This document shows, in pieces, positions 1-9,068 of a stretch of DNA of 64,000 bases. Source of the DNA: Sulfuricurvum sp. PC08-66 (lineage in GTDB: Bacteria; Campylobacterota; Campylobacteria; Campylobacterales; Sulfurimonadaceae); the NCBI GenBank assembly GCA_000830255.1, contig JQIT01000005.1, forward strand, positions 124,001 to 188,000, in the 5' to 3' direction. Within the stretch, counting starts at the first letter, position 1, and each line of letters opens with the position of its first letter. Both the position numbers and the translations under genes were made by a program. The notes under the pieces were generated by a model. That model saw nothing but the letters and a program-made list of their open reading frames with translations, had not been told where the DNA came from and did not search any database.

Positions 1-2
1 TT

Positions 3-2117
3 GCCTCTTGTCGATTGTGTGTGGTCGATATCAAAGGGGTCGATGGACAAATTTTGTCGTGCCAAACGCCTCCTACAGCGGGTATCGAGGTCTTTACTGA
101 TTCACCCAATCTACGTGCAAACCGCGAAAACATCATGCGTCTTTATGATGTCAATCACCCACTAGAGTGCGGAGTATGTGACAAATCGGGCGAATGTGAG
201 TTGCAAAACAAGAGCTTGGAGTTTGGCATTGCTAGCCAAAGTTTTAGCGTACGCGAACCCTCACGCTCTATCCAAAAATGGGGACTTATCCAATACGACC
301 CAAGCTTGTGTATCGTCTGTGAGCGCTGTACCCATGTCTGTAATGAGGTCATCGGTGATGATGCTATCGAGATACTTTTTGGAGGCTATGGCTCGACCGT
401 CATCCCCAAAAACAGCGATACGCTCGATTGTACCTTTTGTGGGGAGTGTATTGCAGTGTGTCCAGTGGGTGCGCTTATCAGTAGCGAGTTCAAATACCGC
501 GCCAATGCGTGGGAGCTTGAATCGATTCCCTCCACGTGCGTACATTGTAGTGCAGGGTGTGCCCTAGAGTACGAGGTCAAAACCTCTAATGCGGGCAAAT
601 CGATTTACCGTGTCAAAAACAATTTTGAGTATACGACACTCTGCGGTGCAGGGCGTTTTGGCTTCGATTTTGCTACCAAAAACGTACATTCTCAAAGTGC
701 ACTTTTTGACCAAGCGGTAGAAGCGCTTCAAAAAAGCGATGCGGTACGTTTTGGTTCGATGATTACCAACGAAGAGGCGTTGTTGTTGCAACGCTTGCAT
801 GAAAAAACGGGCAAAAAGCTCCTCAATGCAGATGCCTACGCCTTCAAACAGTTCTTGGCAAATTACGCAGTGACAGCACCTACAGCACTCTATGAGGGTA
901 CATTGGCAGAGGTGGCACAAAGCGACCAAATCATTTTGGTAGGGAGTCGTATCGCTACAGATAATCCTCAAGTGCGCTACGCCATGACCATGGCATCCAA
1001 ACGCAACAAAGCCAAAATCAGCTACATGCACAGTATCGAAGATGCTTTGATGCAAAGCATCGTGACGCAGTTTGTCAAATACGAAGTGGGCACAGAAGCA
1101 GGCGTCATGGCGCTCTTGGCAAAAACATTTATCGATACGAGTAGTGATAAGGCGCTCAAAGCACATATCGATAGTCTCGATGAGGGGTATTTGAGTGCTG
1201 AGTCCAATGTGGGTGACGATGAATTGGCGTATATCGCCAAGGTCAAACAACGTGCCAAAAAGACGACGTTGATTTTGGGTGAAGATTGCTACACCCATGC
1301 GAATGCCAACCTTATTGCACAATGGGCAGGATTGATTGCACGTACAACAAATATTCGTGTGTTGATGGTGCCCAAAGAGGTCAATACGTTGGGAGTCGCA
1401 CTTATTTGTGACGTGGTCGATGAGCAAAGTGCCAAAGCGCAGAGCGTTTTTGGGTACAACGCACACGGCGATTATCACATAGGCGTATCTGCTCAAGATG
1501 CCTTGGCAATGCCAGCGCTCAACCAACAAGAGGGAACAATTACCTCGATAGACAAAAAAGTACTTACGCTCAATGTGGCGCTTCCGCATGAGGGGTATGA
1601 GCTATTGGATGTGTTGCGTAGTGTCAGCGACGAGCGTTTTGCACACACTATCGAGTTGACACCTCTTTTGCCACAATCCTCTGGCTATGTGGCAGTCGCT
1701 TTTGACGACTTGTTCAATGTCATCGATGCGCAGGGTAGGGATACACGTGGATATGACTTGCGCAATGCACCAGCGACGCAACACGCGCTACCTGCTCTCG
1801 TAGAGCAACTACCTGAGTATAACGGCACGATTATCTACCATGCCAACCCTGTATTGCAGTTCAATGCCTTGACTGCAGGCATTGCGGCACTCTCGACAGA
1901 GGCGGTTTTGGTCGGCTCTGCACAGTTTGCAACCGCAGCCAAAATTGGTGATGGTGAAAAAATAGTCATCGAGACATCGCAGGGGCGATACGAGCGCCGT
2001 TTTGTCTTGGATGAAAGCCTCAAAGGTACGGTAGCATTACACCCTACGTTTGACTTAAGTAGCGATGCTTTGCCCCAAGGGTATCGATTTGCAAAAGCAA
2101 AAATTTCAAAAAGGTAA
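3..2117 (+). CDS. nuoG: NADH-quinone oxidoreductase subunit G, first copy (5' partial)
   Basis: Iron-sulfur subunit of the complex I peripheral arm, which passes electrons towards the membrane quinone site. The reading frame is open to the left edge and its first visible residues, ASCRLC, are part of the N-terminal [2Fe-2S] ferredoxin motif, so the real start lies outside the window. Visible cluster motifs in order are HPLECGVC...GEC (His/Cys cluster), CIVCERCTHVC and CTFCGECIAVC (two [4Fe-4S] sites), and CVHCSAGC at the entry to a degenerate molybdopterin-oxidoreductase domain that fills the rest. The next gene, only 6 bp downstream, is a second nuoG. Family assignment is firm; why there are two copies is not known from sequence. 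Confidence 0.95.
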   Translation, partial: ASCRLCVVDIKGVDGQILSCQTPPTAGIEVFTDSPNLRANRENIMRLYDVNHPLECGVCDKSGECELQNKSLEFGIASQSFSVREPSRSIQKWGLIQYDPSLCIVCERCTHVCNEVIGDDAIEILFGGYGSTVIPKNSDTLDCTFCGECIAVCPVGALISSEFKYRANAWELESIPSTCVHCSAGCALEYEVKTSNAGKSIYRVKNNFEYTTLCGAGRFGFDFATKNVHSQSALFDQAVEALQKSDAVRFGSMITNEEALLLQRLHEKTGKKLLNADAYAFKQFLANYAVTAPTALYEGTLAEVAQSDQIILVGSRIATDNPQVRYAMTMASKRNKAKISYMHSIEDALMQSIVTQFVKYEVGTEAGVMALLAKTFIDTSSDKALKAHIDSLDEGYLSAESNVGDDELAYIAKVKQRAKKTTLILGEDCYTHANANLIAQWAGLIARTTNIRVLMVPKEVNTLGVALICDVVDEQSAKAQSVFGYNAHGDYHIGVSAQDALAMPALNQQEGTITSIDKKVLTLNVALPHEGYELLDVLRSVSDERFAHTIELTPLLPQSSGYVAVAFDDLFNVIDAQGRDTRGYDLRNAPATQHALPALVEQLPEYNGTIIYHANPVLQFNALTAGIAALSTEAVLVGSAQFATAAKIGDGEKIVIETSQGRYERRFVLDESLKGTVALHPTFDLSSDALPQGYRFAKAKISKR

Positions 2118-2123
2118 TAGGAT

Positions 2124-4607
2124 ATGAGCAAAGTAACCATTACAATAGATGGCAAAGCTTGTGAAGTAGAAGAGGGTGAATATATCCTCAACGCTGCACG
2201 AGCGAATGATATTTTTATACCTGCCATCTGTTATCTGACGCGTTGTAGCCCGACGCTTGCTTGCCGTGTTTGTCTAGTCGAAGCAGACGGCAAACAGGTC
2301 TACGCCTGCAACGCAAAAGCCAAAGATGGCATGAGTGTAGTGACCACTACGCCTACCATTTTGGAAGAGCGTCGCGCCATTATGGAGGTCTACGATGTCA
2401 ATCACCCTCTAGAGTGTGGCGTATGTGACCAATCGGGTGAGTGTGAGCTTCAAAACTACACGCTTTTGGAAGGAGTTGATAGCCAACACTACTCGATTCC
2501 AGATACCCATAAAGTGGCACAAAATTGGGGATTGTTGAACTATGACCCTGCGCTTTGTATCGTATGTGAGCGTTGTGTCACGGTCTGCAAAGATATGATT
2601 GGTGACGGTGCGCTCTCTACGGTGGCACGTGGTAGCGAAACGATTCATGGCGAGTATAAAGCGACCATGCCCAAAGATGCCTACGCTATGTGGAACAAGC
2701 TCAACAAATCGCTCATAGGACCTAATGCGGGTGATCACCTAGACTGTACCAATTGTGGAGAGTGTAGTGCGGTGTGTCCAGTGGGCGCGCTTGTAAGCAG
2801 TGATTTTCAGTACAAAACCAATGCGTGGGAGCTTACCAAAGTCCCTGCAACCTGCTCACACTGTAGTGCAGGGTGTCATATCTACTATGAGAAAAAACAT
2901 ACCAGCGTAAGCGACTCGACCGAATATATTTACCGCGTCCAAAACGAGTGGAATTACCAATCGTTGTGTGGTGCAGGTCGTTACGGTTTTGATTTTGAAA
3001 ATCGTCGAGTAGGGCGTGATGCAGCAGCTTTTGCACGTGCAGTCGATGCACTCAAAAAGGCTCAAACTATCGCCTTTACCTCACAAATCACCAACGAAGA
3101 GGCGCTGATGTTGCAACGCCTCAAAGAGCGTTTGGGACTCAAACTCTACAATCCACAAGCTTATGCCTATGCACAATTTTTGCGTGCTTACAGTAGCGTG
3201 AGTGGTTCGATGCTCTATGGTACGACGTTGGGTGATGTGCATGAGAGCGATTTTGTTATTAGTGTAGGTAGTGCACTCAAGACAGACAATCCAGCGGCGC
3301 GTTTTGCACTCAACAATGCGCTTACGGTCAACAAAGGTGCGGCGCTCTATTTCCACCCTGTCAAAGATACCCTAATCGAGGGATTGAGCAAAAATATCGC
3401 TACTATCTATCACAAAGCGGGCTTGGAGGAGGCGGTGCTCTATCTTATCCTCGATTTGTTTGGGGACAAAGAGAAGCTACCAAACCAGATTACAACCTAT
3501 TTGGCAAGCTTCCACTCGACCAAAACTATTACCGTCGAAGAGAGCATCAAAGAAAAAGTGGTTGAAAAAGTGCTAGTCAAAAAGCTCAATGAAGCTACAG
3601 GCGTAGAGGAAGAGGTCGAAGAGGAGAAGGTGACTATGGTTCCCAAAACCATCACCAAAGAGGTCACGGTCGATGAGAACCGCCTCTTGGAGATGGTGGG
3701 AGCCTCTGCTACTTTCATGGAAACCCTCGAAAAATTGTTGGCGAAAAAAGAGCGCTTTAGCCTTATGGTGGGCGAAGACCTCTATGGGCACAAAGCCGCA
3801 GCCAATTTGGCGCGTTTGGTAGGATTGATAGAGAAATACAGCGCTTTTGGTGTGGTGATTATCCCGCCACTTGGTAATGCGCTAGGTGTGGCACTACTGT
3901 GTGATTTGGATGCAAAAGCACAGGGCTATACCGTGGGTTACAATGCATCGGGTGATTTCACGATGGGTGCATTGGCACACCATGATTTGGCACTGCCAGC
4001 GATGAATCAGCAAGAGGGTACGTTTACCACTATCAACAAACAAGTCGTCCCCACCAATGCGGCATTGCCTTTTGAGGGCTATGAGCTTAATGATGTTGTC
4101 AATGCAGTGTTGGGTACGCAAGTGGCATTGACTATCGACTATACTGCGATGTTGGGTGGCACACAAGGGTACAAAAATATCGCCTTTGATGCGTTGGATA
4201 ACTATTTTACCAACAGCGGAGAATCTAAACGCGGTTATGTGTTGGGTGCCTACAAAACGGCTACCACCGATGAAGCAGTAGCCCCTATCGATGCCTCATC
4301 TAGCTTTGACGCGACGATTTACCATGCGGATCCTGTGTTACAGTTCAACGACTTCACCGCAAAATCGCACCAAATTGCCGCTAAAGGGGGCTTGTACCTC
4401 TCTAGCAGTTTGGCAGCGACATTGGGCATCGATGAGAGTCATGCGGTCAATGTAACGGCAAACGGTATGACGGTAGTGATGGGTGTTGTTATCGACTCCA
4501 AAATCGATGGCGATATTGCGTGGGTGAGTCGATTTGACTCTAGCCTACCAACGCAATCGCTCTTCAATGGCTATCGATTCAATCAAGCAAAAATTTCAAA
4601 AGGGTAA
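2124..4607 (+). CDS. nuoG: NADH-quinone oxidoreductase subunit G, second copy
   Basis: A complete NuoG of 827 residues with the same domain order as the upstream copy: N-terminal ferredoxin fold (CYLTRCSPTLACRVC), HPLECGVC, CIVCERCVTVC, CTNCGECSAVC, CSHCSAGC, then the molybdopterin-like domain. It differs from copy one by an extra charged stretch at about residues 468-516, rich in Glu, Lys and Val, which has no counterpart in the first protein. The start ATG is 6 bp after the previous stop. Both copies keep every cysteine of the N-terminal cluster motifs visible here, so both could carry electrons. The two could be paralogues in one complex or alternative subunits; the sequence does not decide. 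Confidence 0.96.
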   Translation: MSKVTITIDGKACEVEEGEYILNAARANDIFIPAICYLTRCSPTLACRVCLVEADGKQVYACNAKAKDGMSVVTTTPTILEERRAIMEVYDVNHPLECGVCDQSGECELQNYTLLEGVDSQHYSIPDTHKVAQNWGLLNYDPALCIVCERCVTVCKDMIGDGALSTVARGSETIHGEYKATMPKDAYAMWNKLNKSLIGPNAGDHLDCTNCGECSAVCPVGALVSSDFQYKTNAWELTKVPATCSHCSAGCHIYYEKKHTSVSDSTEYIYRVQNEWNYQSLCGAGRYGFDFENRRVGRDAAAFARAVDALKKAQTIAFTSQITNEEALMLQRLKERLGLKLYNPQAYAYAQFLRAYSSVSGSMLYGTTLGDVHESDFVISVGSALKTDNPAARFALNNALTVNKGAALYFHPVKDTLIEGLSKNIATIYHKAGLEEAVLYLILDLFGDKEKLPNQITTYLASFHSTKTITVEESIKEKVVEKVLVKKLNEATGVEEEVEEEKVTMVPKTITKEVTVDENRLLEMVGASATFMETLEKLLAKKERFSLMVGEDLYGHKAAANLARLVGLIEKYSAFGVVIIPPLGNALGVALLCDLDAKAQGYTVGYNASGDFTMGALAHHDLALPAMNQQEGTFTTINKQVVPTNAALPFEGYELNDVVNAVLGTQVALTIDYTAMLGGTQGYKNIAFDALDNYFTNSGESKRGYVLGAYKTATTDEAVAPIDASSSFDATIYHADPVLQFNDFTAKSHQIAAKGGLYLSSSLAATLGIDESHAVNVTANGMTVVMGVVIDSKIDGDIAWVSRFDSSLPTQSLFNGYRFNQAKISKG

Positions 4608-4610
4608 TGT

Positions 4611-5624
4611 ATGGATGCAATCATTATTGAGACACTGATCAAAATCGTGGTAGTAGTGCTTATCTTCTCCGCGTTGGGGGGATTTGGTACCTATTTCGAG
4701 CGAAAAATTTTGGCCTTTTTGCAACGCCGTTGGGGACCCAATATTGTTGGACCTTTTGGGTTGTTGCAAATCATCGCTGATGGTATCAAGCTCTTCACCA
4801 AAGAGGATATTATCCCTATCAATGCAGAGCGCGGAATCTTTATCTTTTCGACGTTGATTATTGCTGTAGCGGCGTTCACCGCGTTTGTAGCTATTCCCAT
4901 CTATCCACAATTTACCGTTTTTGGGTATACGGTGCGCCCGATTGTCATCGATGTCAACGTGGGACTCCTTTTTGTTATGGGTGTCATGGCGGTAGGGATG
5001 TATTCACCGCTTTTGGCAGGTATGTCTTCGGGCAATAAATGGTCACTCTTGGGTGCGGCACGTGCGGTTGTAGCGCTTTTGAGTTTCGAGGTCATTACGG
5101 GGCTCTCCATCTTGGCACCGTTGATGTTGGTGGGTTCACTCTCGCTTATCGATATCAATGCTTACCAAATGGGGGGTATCGATAATTGGATGGTGTGGCA
5201 ACAGCCTATCGCTTTTGTCCTCTTCTTGATTGCAGGTTTTGCAGAGACCAACCGTAAACCTTTTGACCTTTCAGAGCAAGATGCTGAGATTATCGGGGGA
5301 TACCACACAGAATATTCGGGGATGAAATATGGTCTTATGATGATTGGTGAGTACGCCAATATGTTCGTAGTGGCATTTTTGGTCTCTATTATCTTCTTGG
5401 GTGGTTACGGTGAGGCAGGTTCGATTGTCAATGGTGAAGCTGTTGGCGCGTGGGGCGGAATTTGGCTCATTCTCAAAGTCGCTTTCTTCTTTATTTTGTT
5501 TGTTTGGGTACGTGCGGCGTGGCCACACATTCGTCCCGATCAATTGATGTGGTTGGCATGGAAAGTATTGATGCCTTTAGCAGTGGTGAATATTGTCATC
5601 ACTGGTATTGTGATGATGGCATAA
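4611..5624 (+). CDS. nuoH: NADH-quinone oxidoreductase subunit H
   Basis: Membrane subunit joining the peripheral and membrane arms of complex I and forming part of the quinone-binding chamber. The 337-residue protein has about eight hydrophobic segments and conserved loops such as GGFGTYFERKILAFLQRR near the N-terminus, GLLQIIADGIKL, and AETNRKPFDLSEQDAEIIGGYHTEYSG, the acidic loop lining the quinone entry. It starts 3 bp after nuoG and is followed by nuoI, the usual gene order. Confidence 0.98.
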   Translation: MDAIIIETLIKIVVVVLIFSALGGFGTYFERKILAFLQRRWGPNIVGPFGLLQIIADGIKLFTKEDIIPINAERGIFIFSTLIIAVAAFTAFVAIPIYPQFTVFGYTVRPIVIDVNVGLLFVMGVMAVGMYSPLLAGMSSGNKWSLLGAARAVVALLSFEVITGLSILAPLMLVGSLSLIDINAYQMGGIDNWMVWQQPIAFVLFLIAGFAETNRKPFDLSEQDAEIIGGYHTEYSGMKYGLMMIGEYANMFVVAFLVSIIFLGGYGEAGSIVNGEAVGAWGGIWLILKVAFFFILFVWVRAAWPHIRPDQLMWLAWKVLMPLAVVNIVITGIVMMA

Positions 5625-5634
5625 GGAGGAAATC

Positions 5635-6252
5635 GTGCATATAGAACCTTTTGAAAATCGAAATGTAAGTAACAGCGTCTATGTCCCTGTGGATATCAAA
5701 CCCTACCCAAAAACTGGCTGGGAGTCGTTCAAACAAGTCGTAGCGCGTTCACTCAAAGGTGAGCTTTTTGTGGGGCTTTGGACGGTATTGCGTGAGTTCA
5801 TCAAAATGGATTGGCCTGCTATCGAGTACCCGCTCGAGAAGATGCCTATGAACGCACGCTACCGTGCAGTACACAAGCTTCTACGTTTGTGGGAGTCAGG
5901 GTATGAGCGCTGTATCGGATGTGGTTTGTGCGAAAAAATCTGTATCGCAGATTGTATTCGCATGGATACTCGCATCGATGCCAACAGCCGCAAAGAGGTG
6001 ACCGAATACTCTATCAATTTTGGTCGCTGTATCTTTTGTGGTTATTGTGCCGAGGTGTGTCCAGAGCTTGCCATTGTACATGGAGACCGCTATGAGAACG
6101 TCTCTGAACAACGTGCACACTTCTCACTCAAAAACGATATGCTCACTCCGATGGATGTGCTCAAAAACCGTGCACAAGTGGAGTTTGAAGGGTTTGGAGC
6201 GCTTATCCCAGGCTCTAGCAATGATGTCAAAAAAACGCCGTTGGCATACTAA
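5635..6252 (+). CDS. nuoI: NADH-quinone oxidoreductase subunit I
   Basis: Peripheral-arm ferredoxin-like subunit that carries two [4Fe-4S] clusters. The 205-residue protein contains CIGCGLCEKIC and CIFCGYCAEVC, the two 4Fe-4S motifs, in its middle. The start is GTG, fixed by a strong AGGAGGA ribosome-binding site a few bases upstream (about 5625-5630). The N-terminal approximately 80 residues before the first cluster are typical of bacterial NuoI. It lies between nuoH and nuoJ. Confidence 0.97.
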   Translation: MHIEPFENRNVSNSVYVPVDIKPYPKTGWESFKQVVARSLKGELFVGLWTVLREFIKMDWPAIEYPLEKMPMNARYRAVHKLLRLWESGYERCIGCGLCEKICIADCIRMDTRIDANSRKEVTEYSINFGRCIFCGYCAEVCPELAIVHGDRYENVSEQRAHFSLKNDMLTPMDVLKNRAQVEFEGFGALIPGSSNDVKKTPLAY

Positions 6253-6265
6253 ATAAGGAGTGCTT

Positions 6266-6853
6266 ATGTTTGAAGTAATATCGTTTTATTTTTTTGCCAT
6301 CGTTACTTTGGGCGCGTTTTGGATTACGGTAATGTCCAAAAGCGCACTCTACTCGATGACTGCCTTGGCGATGGGTATGATTATGATTTCAGGGTTTTTC
6401 TTTCTGCTCAATGCAGATTTTTTGGGCGTGGTGCAAATCATCGTCTATACAGGTGCTGTTATGGCAATTTATGCCTTCGGTATGATGTTCTTTGACACGA
6501 TAAAAGAGGTCAAAGAGAAAAACCCCAGCAACATTTTGATCTTTGTTTTGGGCGGATTGAGTGCTCTTTTGGTGGTCATTATCTTCGCGGCACCTATGTA
6601 CTCAGAGCACATCAACGCGCTCTATCCCATGGTGACACAAACGCTAGGAGAGGGTGACCAAGCTATCGAGCAAGTCGTACTCAACTCTGAATCGGTTGGG
6701 GTAGTGCTCTTTACAAAATACCTCATTCCCTTTGAGGTAGCCGCGGTTATGTTGCTCGTTGCGATGATAGCGGGCATTGTGTTGGCAGGCAAAAAAATGG
6801 ATGAGAGTCTTACTCTAATGAGTGATGCTGAAATCGAAGAGAGAGGGTTCTAA
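6266..6853 (+). CDS. nuoJ: NADH-quinone oxidoreductase subunit J
   Basis: Hydrophobic complex I membrane-arm subunit of 195 residues with five predicted helices. The segment GVVQIIVYTGAVMAIYAFGMMFF is the conserved third helix of the family (described here by its position, about residues 54-76). I prefer the ATG at 6266, five bases after AAGGAG, over the GTG two codons earlier, which overlaps the ribosome-binding site. nuoK follows after 2 bp. Confidence 0.96.
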   Translation: MFEVISFYFFAIVTLGAFWITVMSKSALYSMTALAMGMIMISGFFFLLNADFLGVVQIIVYTGAVMAIYAFGMMFFDTIKEVKEKNPSNILIFVLGGLSALLVVIIFAAPMYSEHINALYPMVTQTLGEGDQAIEQVVLNSESVGVVLFTKYLIPFEVAAVMLLVAMIAGIVLAGKKMDESLTLMSDAEIEERGF

Positions 6854-6855
6854 GA

Positions 6856-7158
6856 ATGATTACTGTAAGTCACTATTTGGTGGTAGCCGCACTGATGTTT
6901 GCCATTGGGCTCATCGGTGTTATGCGCCGCAAAAATCTATTGATGCTCTTCTTTGCGACAGAGATACTTCTCAACGCGGTGAATGTTGCTTTGGCGGCAC
7001 TCTCAAACCATTTTGGGGATTTGACAGGGCAGATGTTTGCCTTTTTTATTATCGCTATAGCTGCAAGTGAGGTAGCTGTAGGATTGGGTCTATTGATTGT
7101 GTGGTACAAACGCACAGGTCGATTGGATCTCGATGAACTTACTACGATGAAAGGGTAA
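6856..7158 (+). CDS. nuoK: NADH-quinone oxidoreductase subunit K
   Basis: Small membrane-arm subunit of complex I, 100 residues, homologous to MrpC of Na+/H+ antiporters. It has three transmembrane helices and keeps the two buried glutamates implicated in proton transfer, in ATEILLNAVN and AASEVAVGLG. Length is standard for the family. It sits 2 bp after nuoJ and 2 bp before nuoL, so it is certainly in the same operon. Confidence 0.97.
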   Translation: MITVSHYLVVAALMFAIGLIGVMRRKNLLMLFFATEILLNAVNVALAALSNHFGDLTGQMFAFFIIAIAASEVAVGLGLLIVWYKRTGRLDLDELTTMKG

Positions 7159-7160
7159 CG

Positions 7161-9068
7161 ATGGAAAAATATCTCTATATTGCACTCTTTGCACCGCTTG
7201 TGGGGTCACTGTTTGCAGCGATTTTTGGGGCACAACCCAAAATAAAATTTGTAGGTTTGGCGGCTTCAGGCTTTCTGTTTGTCTCTTTTGTGAGTGCACT
7301 GGTTCTCTTGTTTGAAGTGATGGCTACAGGTCAAGCTATCCATGTTGAGATGATGCCGTGGATTGCCGCGGGGGATTTGTATATTCCTTTTGGTTTTGTA
7401 GTGGACCAAGTCTCCGCCATCATGATGGTAGTGGTCACGACCGTATCGACGATAGTACACATCTACGCGATTGGCTATATGGATCACGACAAAGGGTTTA
7501 ACCGCTTCTTCTCATGGCTCTCTGCTTTCGTCTTTTCGATGATGATTTTGGTCATGAGTGATAACTTCGCAGGACTCTTCATCGGATGGGAGGGTGTAGG
7601 TTTGTGTTCATGGGGACTTATTGGGTTTTGGTACCACAAAGAGTCTGCAACATGGGCGGCAAACGAAGCCTTTATCATGAACCGTATTGCGGATTTGGGT
7701 ATGTTGTTGGGCATTTTCCTCATTTATTGGAATGTAGGTTCGATTCAATACGATGCAGTTTTTGCAGCGGCACCTACTATTGCTAACGATACCTTGGTAT
7801 GGATTGGTATCTTGCTCTTTATTGGCGCGATGGGTAAATCAGCACAATTTCCTCTACACCCTTGGCTTGCCGATGCGATGGAGGGTCCTACCCCTGTTTC
7901 AGCCCTGATTCACGCAGCAACGATGGTTACAGCTGGGGTCTATTTGGTGATTCGTGCCAACCCTATCTATGTAGAGATTCCTGACGTAGGCTATTTGATC
8001 GCTAGCTTGGGTGCTTTTGTGGCGCTCTTTGCGGCATCGATGGCATTGGTCAATCGCGATATGAAACGCATTATCGCCTACTCTACGCTCTCACAATTGG
8101 GATATATGTTTGTCGCGGCGGGATTGGGTGCTTATTGGGTAGCACTCTTTCACCTTATGACACACGCCTTTTTCAAAGCACTTTTATTCCTAGGCGCGGG
8201 GAACGTCATGCACGCGATGCACGATGAGCTTGACCCCTACAAAATGGGACGCTTGTACCCTATCATGAAAGGGACAGCGATTTTGATGATTATCGCTTCG
8301 GTAGCATTGGCAGGTATTTATCCTTTGGCAGGTTTCTTCTCCAAGGACAAAATTCTTGAAGTCGCCTTTAGCGGTGAGCACTATATCTTGTGGGGGACGT
8401 TGTGGATTACGGCAGGTTTGACCGCTTTTTATTCATTCCGTCTCATTATGCTAGCCTTCTTTGGTGATACTGCACGCTACAAAGAGCACGGCATTCACCC
8501 GCACGAAGCGCCCAAGTTTATGCTTGTGGCGATGTCGCCCTTGGCGCTTTTGGCTATCGTAGCAGGCTTTTTTGAGCATGGATTTGTTCACTTTGTCAAT
8601 GCGGTGTTGCCAGAGTTTGAATTTCACACGCACCATGTAGAGATGATACTCATTGCAGTGACATCACTCATGGCATTGGGTGGTATTGCAGTGGCGATAC
8701 TACTCTATCGACGTGGACGTATCAGCACCAAATGGGAATCGACATGGGTCTACAAAATGCTCATCAATCAGTACTATATTCCCAAAATATATGATTTGAT
8801 TTTTGTCAAACCTTATGGTGCATTTTCGCACATGATGTGGAAAAACATCGACATGAAAGTGGTCGATGCCACGGTAGACTTCATCGCAAAAACGGTCTAC
8901 AGTACTGGTGAAAAGACACACACGATGCAAAGTGGAAACCTCTCGGTTAACCTTCGCTGGATGGTAGTCGGGGTCATGGTACTGCTGCTTGCGGCTTTTG
9001 TCCCTACGTTGTGGGAGTTTGCATCAAACTTCTACACGCAAAACTTACACTATTTCGGAGCAAACTAG
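7161..9068 (+). CDS. nuoL: NADH-quinone oxidoreductase subunit L
   Basis: Largest antiporter-like proton-pumping subunit of complex I, 635 residues with about 16 transmembrane segments. Landmarks are FIGWEGVGLCSWGLIGFWY with the conserved glutamate, GKSAQFPLHPWLADAMEGPT with the conserved lysine, and HAFFKALLFLGAGNVMHA. The C-terminal part includes the long lateral helix region typical of NuoL. The stop codon is immediately followed by the nuoM start. Confidence 0.98.
   Translation: MEKYLYIALFAPLVGSLFAAIFGAQPKIKFVGLAASGFLFVSFVSALVLLFEVMATGQAIHVEMMPWIAAGDLYIPFGFVVDQVSAIMMVVVTTVSTIVHIYAIGYMDHDKGFNRFFSWLSAFVFSMMILVMSDNFAGLFIGWEGVGLCSWGLIGFWYHKESATWAANEAFIMNRIADLGMLLGIFLIYWNVGSIQYDAVFAAAPTIANDTLVWIGILLFIGAMGKSAQFPLHPWLADAMEGPTPVSALIHAATMVTAGVYLVIRANPIYVEIPDVGYLIASLGAFVALFAASMALVNRDMKRIIAYSTLSQLGYMFVAAGLGAYWVALFHLMTHAFFKALLFLGAGNVMHAMHDELDPYKMGRLYPIMKGTAILMIIASVALAGIYPLAGFFSKDKILEVAFSGEHYILWGTLWITAGLTAFYSFRLIMLAFFGDTARYKEHGIHPHEAPKFMLVAMSPLALLAIVAGFFEHGFVHFVNAVLPEFEFHTHHVEMILIAVTSLMALGGIAVAILLYRRGRISTKWESTWVYKMLINQYYIPKIYDLIFVKPYGAFSHMMWKNIDMKVVDATVDFIAKTVYSTGEKTHTMQSGNLSVNLRWMVVGVMVLLLAAFVPTLWEFASNFYTQNLHYFGAN

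Noticed and set aside
564-1589. 341-codon minus-strand frame inside nuoG
   Set aside because: Shadow of nuoG; cysteine- and histidine-rich translation without known domains.
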